This document shows, piece after piece, positions 36,992 to 46,200 of a stretch of DNA of 64,000 nucleotides. Made by a program: the position numbers and the translations under genes. Every line of letters starts with the position of its first letter. The stretch's first letter is position 1. This DNA is from Streptomyces actuosus (lineage in GTDB: Bacteria > Actinomycetota > Actinomycetes > Streptomycetales > Streptomycetaceae): assembly GCF_016921115.1 (NCBI RefSeq), contig NZ_JAFFZS010000001.1, positions 594,648 to 658,647 of the forward strand. Direction: 5' to 3'. The notes under the pieces are model-generated. The model saw only the letters and a program-made list of their open reading frames with translations. It did no database searches and was not told the origin of the DNA.

Positions 36992-38416
36992 TCAGCCGCC
37001 GCGCCGCACCCGGGCCGCCTTGCGGGCCTCCGCGAGCTTGCGGGCCTCGCTGCTCTTGCGGGACGACGACCTGCCACCGGAACCGCTCTTCGCGTCCTTG
37101 GTGCTGCCCAGGCCGCCGAACGGAACGTGGTGGTTCTTGGGGCGCGGTACGGCCGGCCCGTCGTCGAGAGGCATTCCGGAGGGGGCCTTGGCGCCGGTGA
37201 TCCGGCTCAGCTCCGCCTCGCCGGACCGCACTTTGGTGACCTTGGGGGCGACGTCGGCGTCCGCCATGACCTGGCTCGTCTCGCGGCGCTGCCCCGACAG
37301 GACGAGTGTCACGACGGTGCCGGAGCGGCCGGCCCGGGCCGTCCGGCCCGCGCGGTGCAGATAGTCCTTCGGGTCGGTGGCCGGGTCGACGTTGACCACG
37401 AGATCGAGGTCGTCGACGTGCAGGCCGCGTGCGGCGACGTTCGTCGCTACCAGCGCGGTGATCTGCCCGTTCTTGAACTGGGCCAGGGTCCGGGTGCGCT
37501 GCGGCTGGGACTTCCCGCTGTGCAGGGCGGCGGCGGCCACGCCGCTGGCCCGCAGATGCCGCGTGAGCTGGTCGACGCCGTGCTTGGTGTCCAGGAACAG
37601 CAGGACGCGGCCGTCCCGAGCGGCGATCTCCGTGGTCACGGCGTACCGGTCCGGGCCGTGCACGACGAAGACGTGGTGCTCGATCGCGGAGACGGCACTG
37701 GACGAAGGATCCACCGAGTGGACGGCAGGGTCGCGCAGGTAGCGCTGCACCAGCCGGTCGACGTCGCCGTCGAGGGTGGCGGAGAACAGCATCCGCTGCC
37801 CGTCGGGACGTACCTGGTCCAGGATCCCGGTGACCTGCGGCAGGAACCCCATGTCACACATCTGGTCGGCTTCGTCCAGGACCGCGATGCGCACCCGTCC
37901 CAGTCGGCAGCCCTTGCGCTCGATGAGGTCGTGCAGCCGACCGGGCGTGGCGACGACGATCTCGGCGCCATCCCGCAGCACGGCGGCCTGCCGTCCGATG
38001 GACACGCCGCCCACCACGGTCGCGAGCCGCAACCGCAGCGCCTCGACGTACGGGGTGAGCGCCTCACCGACCTGCTGCGCCAGCTCCCTGGTGGGCACCA
38101 GAACGAGCGCCAGCGGCTCTTTCGGCTGCGCGCGCTGCCCGGCCGTCCGGGCGAGCATCCCCAGGCCGAAGGCGAGCGTCTTGCCGGATCCTGTGCGGCC
38201 CCGGCCCAGGACGTCCCGTCCCGCGAGCGTGTTCGGCAGCGCCGCCGCCTGGATAGGAAAGGGCACAGTCACACCCTGCTCATCGAGCGCCCGCAGAACC
38301 TCGGCCGGCAACCCCAGCTGGGCGAAGGACGCCGCCGTGGGCACTGCCGAAGTGGCGCCCGACGCCTCGGACACATCGTCCTGCCGCCGGGCATCGACCC
38401 GTGTTGATTCGCTCAC
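36992..38416 (-). CDS. DEAD-box ATP-dependent RNA helicase
   Basis: A 474-residue RNA helicase. The Q motif SFAQLGLPAEVLRAL, motif I GRGRTGSGKTLAFGL, motif Ia PTRELAQQV, motif II VLDEADQM, motif III FSATL, motif V VATNVAARGLHVDDLD and motif VI YLHRAGRTARAG are intact. About 80 C-terminal residues are basic and Ser/Arg/Lys-rich (GGRSSSRKSSEARKLAEARK), as in cold-shock helicases. GTG 38416 is chosen because GGAGGAAGG ends 6 bases upstream; a longer frame to 38512 lacks such a site. The 328 bp above it, up to the aldehyde dehydrogenase remnant, hold no other gene. It may help RNase J in RNA turnover, but they are not in one operon. Confidence 0.92.
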   Translation of the reverse strand: MSESTRVDARRQDDVSEASGATSAVPTAASFAQLGLPAEVLRALDEQGVTVPFPIQAAALPNTLAGRDVLGRGRTGSGKTLAFGLGMLARTAGQRAQPKEPLALVLVPTRELAQQVGEALTPYVEALRLRLATVVGGVSIGRQAAVLRDGAEIVVATPGRLHDLIERKGCRLGRVRIAVLDEADQMCDMGFLPQVTGILDQVRPDGQRMLFSATLDGDVDRLVQRYLRDPAVHSVDPSSSAVSAIEHHVFVVHGPDRYAVTTEIAARDGRVLLFLDTKHGVDQLTRHLRASGVAAAALHSGKSQPQRTRTLAQFKNGQITALVATNVAARGLHVDDLDLVVNVDPATDPKDYLHRAGRTARAGRSGTVVTLVLSGQRRETSQVMADADVAPKVTKVRSGEAELSRITGAKAPSGMPLDDGPAVPRPKNHHVPFGGLGSTKDAKSGSGGRSSSRKSSEARKLAEARKAARVRRGG

Positions 38417-38744
38417 AGAGAACCTTCCTCCGAAGGGACCGTACCGAGGAAGGCGCGGCAGGGACGCGGCCGCCGACCAGAGACACCCAACGGAGCACCG
38501 ACACAGCGACACAGCAAAAGCGCAACGCTAGCACGGGGCACTCCGTCCGGGCCTCCCGTGCCGCGCCGCTCAGCCGAGGAACGACAGCCGGACCTGCCTG
38601 TGCGGAGCCATGTGGTGCCACAGGGACACTCCCAGCGCGGCCCCCGCCACCAAGATCCGGACCAGGAGCGGACCAAATTCGCTTCTTCTCCGGCGATTTC
38701 ACGCATTCCTCAGGTCGGCGGCGGATTGGGCCGTGTACCGCCGG

Positions 38745-38810
38745 CAGACCAAGAACCACCTGGTGTCGTACCCGCCGAAGAAGCTGGGCTTCTTCTGGAC
38801 ACGGAAAAGG
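38745..38810 (+). pseudogene. Aldehyde dehydrogenase C-terminal remnant
   Basis: About 20 codons read VYRRQTKNHLVSYPPKKLGF and F. This aligns with the very C-terminus of ALDHs such as the one at 32247 ([18 protein letters not shown]). The normal stop after LGFF is replaced by TGG. DNA identity with the intact gene's end is only moderate, so it derives from a different ALDH gene rather than a recent copy. Confidence 0.6.
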
Positions 38811-38939
38811 GCACCTGACCAGGGAAGATACCCGGCAGGCCCCCTTCTCGGCCTATATCTGGGCAGCAAGTCGAAACACGCCCTTGTTCCCGATGCCTCC
38901 CACCCGCGTCCCAGCTTTGAACAGCGGTTCCGGGGCATT

Positions 38940-39110
38940 TCCGGGCCAGCGTCCCGCTCGCTTGACCGTTCCTGAGATCCGCCACCTGCTCACCGCCGTC
39001 TTCAACCCACCCGCCCTGACTGCGGCCAGACTGCTGCACTGGTCCACCTGGCGCAGACGCCACCAGGCAACCGCCCGACGCAGCCACTACCAGCGGCGGT
39101 CCGCCGACGA
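38940..39110 (+). pseudogene. Transposase C-terminal fragment (IS701-like)
   Basis: The frame reads PARLTVPEIRHLLTAVFNPP, LTAARLLHWSTWRRRHQATA and RRSHYQRR, the C-terminal signature of Streptomyces IS701-type and related DDE transposases (LTV-EIRRLL, HVL-WS-WRRRHQA-AR-SHY-RR). It is in the same orientation as the N-terminal fragment at 32401. The catalytic core between the two halves is not present in the window. Confidence 0.75.
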
Positions 39111-39129
39111 ACCTGCCGGATGGTTCGCG

Positions 39130-39360
39130 AAACCGGACTGGAGTACTGAGCGGCGTGGCGGGAGGTGCCCGGGGTGGCGCGGATCTCGGGGAGGGCGTCG
39201 TACAGCTTCTGGACGGGGTCAGAGGGTGACGTAGCCGTCGCGGTGGCCGGAGATGGTGTCGGGTGTGGCCTTCTCGCCGGTCTGGCACACGCCGGTGTCG
39301 CCAGCCGCCGTGAGGGTCACCTTCGCCTGCGGGTCGACGCCGTCCAGGCTAGTGCCGCGG
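39130..39360 (-). pseudogene. N-acetylmuramoyl-L-alanine amidase (PGRP) C-terminal remnant
   Basis: Leftward, the frame gives SLDGVDPQAKVTLTAAGDTG, KATPDTISGHRDGYVTL and then TGA. In the neighbouring frame it continues QKLYDALPEIRAT. Together they match the end of peptidoglycan-recognition amidases (VPTISGHRD---T-CPG--LY--LP-IR), where GHRD holds the zinc-binding histidine and the stop falls on the conserved Cys. The N-terminal two thirds are absent. Confidence 0.6.
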
Positions 39361-39376
39361 CCTGGTGCGGCACTAG
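39349..39376. terminator. Hairpin after the MmpS-like gene
   Basis: CTAGTGCCGC / GCGGCACTAG form a perfect 10-bp stem with an 8-base loop, 9 bp beyond the stop of the leftward gene at 39385. It fits a terminator and also marks the joint with the amidase remnant. Confidence 0.65.
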
Positions 39377-39384
39377 GCAGCCCG

Positions 39385-39936
39385 TCAGTTCTCGGGCGCG
39401 TCCGGGCGCGGCAGCCGGCCGGCGCAGGTGGCGCGGCCGAACCGGCCGGCCGTGGAGGCACTTTGGACGTACTGTCCACGGATGGTGAGGGCGCAGCGGG
39501 CCTGCCCGCCCCGTGAGTCGAGGACGATGCTGACGACCGGGTCCTGGCCGAGGGGGACCTCCACGGCCTGGCGCCACGGCAGCGTGGCCGCCTTCACGAC
39601 GCTGGCCTTTCCGGTCTCGCTGCGGCCCTGGTAGGTGATGTCGGCGGTGCCCTCACCGGTCACCTCGTAGGTCACCGGCGCGGTGGGAACCGTGGGTTCC
39701 GCCTTGGTGTCGCCATCGCGGCCGTCGAGCACGCCGTAGAGGACCAGCCCGAGGCAGGCGGCCAGCGCGGCTCCCGCCACGACGAGCCCAGCGCGCGAGG
39801 AACGCCGGTCGGCCAGATCGGCCGCCGACCCGTTCGTCGAATCAAGGGATTCCTCTGGAGTTCCTTCAAGTTCTTCCTTGGTGGTTCCCTCGGAACCCGG
39901 CTGATCGGTTGTCGGTTCTGGGGCCGTGGTGCCCAT
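39385..39936 (-). CDS. MmpS-like single-pass membrane protein
   Basis: A 183-residue protein with an acidic Thr/Glu-rich N-terminal tail (about residues 1-45), one membrane segment (AGLVVAGAALAACLGLVLYGVL, about 50-70) and an extracytoplasmic beta-rich domain with VTYEVTGEGTADITYQGRSE, LPWRQAVEVPLGQDPVVSIV and GGQARCALTIRG. This is the pattern of MmpS-type transport accessory proteins of actinobacteria. The two cysteines in the outer domain could form a disulphide. ATG 39936 is taken as start, with alternatives at 39945 and 39957. It is divergent from the RHS toxin gene; a shared regulatory region of 283 bp lies between, so a functional link is possible but unproven. Confidence 0.7.
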   Translation of the reverse strand: MGTTAPEPTTDQPGSEGTTKEELEGTPEESLDSTNGSAADLADRRSSRAGLVVAGAALAACLGLVLYGVLDGRDGDTKAEPTVPTAPVTYEVTGEGTADITYQGRSETGKASVVKAATLPWRQAVEVPLGQDPVVSIVLDSRGGQARCALTIRGQYVQSASTAGRFGRATCAGRLPRPDAPEN

Positions 39937-40219
39937 TTCTTTCATCCTCTCGCACATGCCATCACTACTGCGTGAGCCGGGCGTTTATACCTGCCCGTAA
40001 GGACGGCTGTCCAGCGACCAGAAATAGCGGACATTTTCCAGATCGGTTCGCCCCCCGTGCCCACACGGCATGTCAAGTGTCGGCAATGTCCGACCACTTG
40101 ACTTCTCGTCATCGAGCTGGCTAGAAAATCGGCGTCGCTGCGCATGACCTTCCATCACCGCTGATGGAGCGGGTTATCGGCGGCATGTTCAGCACTCGAT
40201 GCACGAGGAAAGGTTTGAC

Positions 40220-43200
40220 GTGAGACCCAGATGGGGCACGCTTGTTGCGTGCCTGGTGGTATCCGCGGTGACAACTACCGCGCTGCCACAGGTCGCCTAT
40301 GCCGCACCCGCCGAAGACCGCGACGAAAAGGGTTTCGTCGACACCGTCAAAAGCTGGTTCGCGGATGATGGCAAGGAAAATGAGAAGCCGCCTTCGCATG
40401 ACGAATTGGGAATAGCCGACCGGCAGAAACTGCCGAAGGGCACCAAGGATCCCAAGGCCAGACGGGTCCGGGAGCTGACCGGGCGGCGGACGGCGAACGC
40501 GCGGTTCTGGCAGTTGTCGGACGGCCGGGTGCAGGCGGAGTTGTCGGCGGTGCCGACCTCCTACCGGGACGGTGCGTCCACGGCGTGGAAGGCGATCGAC
40601 ACCACGGTCCGCCCCGCGAAGGCGAAAGGTTTCGTCTTCGCCAACACGACGAATGAGGGGCGGGCGTGGTTCGGCGCGCATACGGGCCGGCTGGTGCGGT
40701 TCCAGGCCCCCGACGGCCGGGCCGTCACTCTCGGCCTGGACGGCGCGGGCAAGAGGCTGACCCCGCACGCCAAGGGCTCGACCGTCTCCTACGACGACGC
40801 CGCACACGGCGCGAAGCTGGCCTACGAGGTCGGTCCGGGGCGGGTGAAGGAGAACATCACCCTCGCGAAGCCGCCGTCCGGGCCGTTGAAGTTCACGTTC
40901 ACGCTGGATGCGGACGGGCTGACGCCGAAGGCGCGGCCGGATGGTTCGATCGCGCTGTTCGGGGAGCTGCCCCACACGCCGGTGATGGTGATCCCGGCGC
41001 CGTACATGACGGACGCGGCCAAGGCCGACACGTCGGTCTTCGGTGAGACCTACAGCCGCAAGGTCAGTCAGAGGCTGGTCCGGGACGGCGACCGCTGGAA
41101 GATCACGGTCACGCCTGATGCGGGCTGGCTGGCATCGAAGGACCGCCGGTACCCGGTGGTGATCGATCCCACCCTCACGATCGCGCCGTCTCCGTCGGGG
41201 GCGCAGGACGCGATGGTGCTGGCCGAGGCGCCGACGACGAACTACGGCAACTCGTGGAAGCTGTCGGTGGGTCGAACCTCTTCCGGTGCGGCGCGTTCGC
41301 TGATCGAGTTCCCGCTGGACGAGATCCCGTCGGGCACGCAGATCGATGCGGCCCGGCTGGAGATGTACTACGACAACACCCACACCACCGGTGGCACGAA
41401 CGTGCCGATCGAGGTGCACCAGGCGACGGGTGCGTGGGACGAGTCCACCGCGACGTGGGACAGCACCAGCTCCCTGGTGGGTGCACTGTCGGGGACGACG
41501 GTGCAGGTCGACGACGGGGACGCCGGCACCACGGCCGCGTCCGGGTCGTGGCCGGCGTCGGGTTCGTCGCTCACGCAGTACGCCATCGGCGGCGACTACC
41601 ACTACAACAAGGACGACATCGCCGGGGACACCTACACCTTCCAGCCCAGACTGCCGGAGGCGGACTCCTACCGCGTCGACGTGCACTACGTGCCCGCCTT
41701 CGACCGGGCGACGAACGCGCCGTTCACGGTGACCGGCAGCGGCGGCTCCACCACCTACACGGTGGACGAGTCAGCTGGCAGCAATGGTGTGTGGACGTCG
41801 CTGAACGGCGGCGGCAGGATCGCCTTCGCCAAGGGCACCGCCGGGAAGGTCGTCCTCGGCGACGGGCCCGCCTCCTCCTCGACCGCGGTGATCGCGGATG
41901 CGGTGCGCTGGGCGAACCCTGCGACCATCACCAAGGGCACCGGCGACTACAGCCAGTGGCACAGGTTCCCGGTCACCGACACCGTCCAGCAGTGGCTGGA
42001 CGGCACGGCGGCCAACAACGGCTTCGTCCTCAAGACGGCGGATGAGGCGGGAGGTCCGCTGGGCGGCCCCCGCTATGAGGCGGGCGACGGCTCCTACGGC
42101 GGGGAGACCTCCACCATCCCCCGGCTGACGGTGACCTACGGCAAGGTCGGCACCGAGTTGGACTCGCCGCAGGTGATCCACTCCACCGGTCCGGAGCTGT
42201 CGTGGAAGCCGTACGTCAACGACACCGGGGACAGCAGCAACAACATCGCCCAGTACGAGCTCTACCGCTCGACGCAGCAGGCGTTCACCCCGTCCGCGGC
42301 CACGCTGGTCGCCCCGATCGACAAGGGTGCGACGTCGTTCACGGACACCACCGCCACACCGACACCGGATTCCTCCTCGTCGGAGATCGGCCGCTCGTAC
42401 TACTACCAGATAGCGGTACGGACGGTGAACGGTGAGCTGCTGGGCTCCCCGACCCGACTGGTGGGCGTGCCCAAGGCCGGGCGGACGATGCGGCTGATCC
42501 AGGGCGCCTCCCAGATGAAGGACACCACCCTGTCCTCGGGTCAGCCGTCCACGAACGAGGACACGCTGTCGACGTGGGGCAAGCCGCAGTCCTGGCTGGA
42601 GGTCGGCGACAACTCCGCCACCTACGGCAAGGCCCGCGCCGCCCTGGACTTCGACACCTCCGCGATCCCGTCCTCGGCGACCGTGTTGGAGTCGCGGCTG
42701 TTCATGTGGGGCGCGGAGACCAACTACAGCTCCAACGGCGCCGTCTACGAACTCCACGGCCTGACGAAGAACTTCGACGAAACGTCGGCCACCTGGAACG
42801 ACGCGTCATCCGGCACGGCATGGAGCTCTCCGGGCGGTGACTACTCGGCCACGGTCTCGGACACCGTCGGCTCGGTCTCCGACGTGGGCCGGCACTGGTG
42901 GGACGCCACCTCGCTGACGCAGGGCTGGATCACCACCCCGTCCTCGAACCATGGCGCGCTGGTCAAGCTGAAGGACGAGTCCTCCACGGGCCCGCAGGAG
43001 CGCACCCTGTTCCTGTCCTCCGAGGCATCCGACTGGCAGCTCGGCCCGCTGCTGCGGGTCATCTACGTCGACTCCACGACCGCGGACACGTACTACGCGC
43101 CGCAGACGCCGTCGCGGATGACGCCCAACTCCACCTACAGCGTGGACTTCACCGTCACCAACACCACCAACGCCGCGTGGGCGGCCGGTGAGCGGGAGCT

Positions 43201-46200
43201 GTCCTACACCTGGAAGCTGCCCGACGGCACCGACGTCACCACCGGCGGCAACCAGGCATCCACCGCCGTCCCCGCGCTCGCCCCGGGCCAGTCGGCGACC
43301 ATCCAGGCCACCGTCGACACACCCATCAACTCAGACTCCGGGAACAAGCGCACCGACTACGTCCTCGGCTGGGACGTCCGGAGGGTCTCCGACAGCTCCT
43401 GGCTGTCCGCGACCCACACCTCCATCCAGCCGCTGCAGCAGAACGTGGCGGTGGAGGACCCCACCTCCAACACCCTCGGCCTGGAAAAGTTCTACTCCTA
43501 CACCGGAAAGAACACCGGCGCCGGCTCCACGGTCATGAACAACCTGGCCTCCGGCAACAGCGTCTGGTCCTACAACGCCTTCACCAACCCCGGCCGCGGT
43601 CTGACCACCTTCGCCCGTTTCGCCTACAACTCCCTCGACACCAGCGACACCGTCTCCGGCGCAGGCTGGTCGATGCAACTGGCCGCCCCCATCCGGCTCG
43701 GCGCACCACTGGACTTCCACCCCAACCCCAACCCCACCGAAGTCCGCCTCCCCGACGGCGACGGCACCGCCCACGTCTTCACCTGGGATGCGACGAACAG
43801 CGTGTGGAAGGCCCCTGCGGGTGTCCACTACCAGCTCACCATGAAGGCGGGCCTGGACTGCACGCCGGACAAGGACAACACCCCGGACGCCTGGACGCTC
43901 CTGCGTCCGGACGGCACCCGGTTCCTGTTCGGCTGCGACGGCTACCTCACCTCGGCCGTCGACAAGAACGGCAACACGCAGACGTACACGTACGCCGAGC
44001 GCAAGTCGAAGAACAAGCCGACGAAGTTCCTGCAGTACATCACCGACCCGGCCGGCCGGCAGTCCCTCACCGTGGACTACTACGAGAAGGGCGACGCCTC
44101 CTACGACTACATCGACGACACCGGCGCCAAGACCACCGGCAGCCACCTGACCAACTCCAAGATCTACGACCACATCAAGTCGATCACGGACATCTCCGGC
44201 CGGAAGATCTCCTTCTCCTACACGACCAAGGGCCTGCTCGGGCAGTTCACCGACGGCGACGGCTCCAACCAGCCGAAGGTCTTCAAGTTCACCTACGACG
44301 CCACCCAGGGCAACAAGAACGTCAAGCTCGTCACCGCCACCGACCCGCGCGGCCACGGCACGCAGCTGTCCTACTACGCCCCGCAGACCGGCGACGACCC
44401 CGCCTACCACTGGTGGACCAAGAGCATCACCGACCGCCTGAACGGCGACACCGGCTTCGCCTACACGGCGGACACCGTGAACACGAAGTTCACCGACACC
44501 ACCGTCACCGACGCCGAGAACCACGCCACCCAGTACGTCACCGACGACTTCGGCCGTCCGGTGCAGACCACCAACGCCAAATCCCAGACCACGAAGATGA
44601 GCTGGGACGCGGACAACAACGTCACCTACCTCGAAGAGGCCAACGGCGCCAAGACCGCCTACTGCTTCGACCCCAAGACCGGCTACCCGCTCTGGCAGCG
44701 CGACGCCGAGAACAACAAGGCGGGCGTGCCGGACCAGACGTCCACCTGCGTGAGCGACTCCTCGCAGTGGCCGGCGAACGCCGCCGCCTACGAGTACCAG
44801 ACCCGCGCCGACGGCTACTCCGCCGACCTGTTCCGCAAGACGTCGCCCGAGGGCCGCGCCTGGCAGTTCGGCTACGACACCTTCGGCAACCTCACCACGG
44901 TCACCGACCCCAAGGGTGTTGCCACCACCACGGTGCCGGACGACTACACCACGAAATACGACTACGACGCCTACGGTGAGCTGACCCAGGCGACCGACGC
45001 CAACGGCAACCCGACCACCAACAACGACTTCGGTCCGACGGGTTACCCGAACACGATCACGGACGCGCTGAACAACTCGACGACCTTCGTCTATGACGAG
45101 CGCGGCCAGGTCACCCAGGTGACCGACGCCGACCAGAAGACGACCACGCAGACGTACGACACGTACGGGCGTCCGCTGGTCAAGACGGTGCCTAAGGACC
45201 AGGCAGCGGGCGTTCTCATCACCACGCCTGCCCCGGAGTACGACGCCAACGACAACATCACCACCTGGACGGCGCCCAACGGCGCGGTGTCGACGGCCGT
45301 GTACGACGCTGGGGACCAGATGGTCTCGTCGACGGACCCGAAGGACACGCCGACCGGTCCGGAACGCAGGACCGACTACACCTACGACAAGACCGGTCAT
45401 CTGCGGACGACCGTTCAGCCCAAGGGCACCGCGACGACCACGGACCCGAACGACTACGCCACGACCCACAATTACGACGAGATCTACGAGATCACCTCCG
45501 TGGTCAACGCGGTCGGCGACAAGATCTCGTACGAGTACGACAACGTCGGCAACCTCGTCACGGTCATCGATCCGAAGAAGAACGCGACCGCCGACACCAC
45601 CGACTACACCAGCAAGACCGCCTACGACCTCGATCACCGGACCGTCTCGATCACCGACGCGCTGGGCAAGACCAGCTCGCGTACGTATGACAAGGACTCG
45701 CTCGTCGTCGCCAGCAAGGACGCCGAGAACAACGAGAGCCTGATCACCTACGACGAGCGGGGCAAGCAGACCGAGGTCGAGGTCCCGCACCAGGGCACCA
45801 GCCCCGACATCACCTACCGGACGACCAGGTACGAGTACGACCAGGTCGGCAACACCACGAAGGTGATCACCCCGCGGGGTGTGGAGACGGCGAACGCAGA
45901 CGACTTCACCTCCCGGACCGAGTACGACGCGCTGAACCGCCCGGTGAAGCAGTTCCAGCCGTACGACCCGGCGGACGCCCGCTACAACGATCCGAACGTC
46001 TACACCGAGACGGCGTACGACAAGGTGGGCCGGGTCGCCAAGACCTCCCTGCCGCCGTCCGAGGGCCAGACGGTCCGCAATGACGCCACGTACACCTACT
46101 TCGACAACGGCTGGACCAAGTCGACGACGGACCCGTGGGACATCGTCACCACGTACGACTACAACGGGCTGGGTCGACAGACCGCCCGGACCCTCACCTC

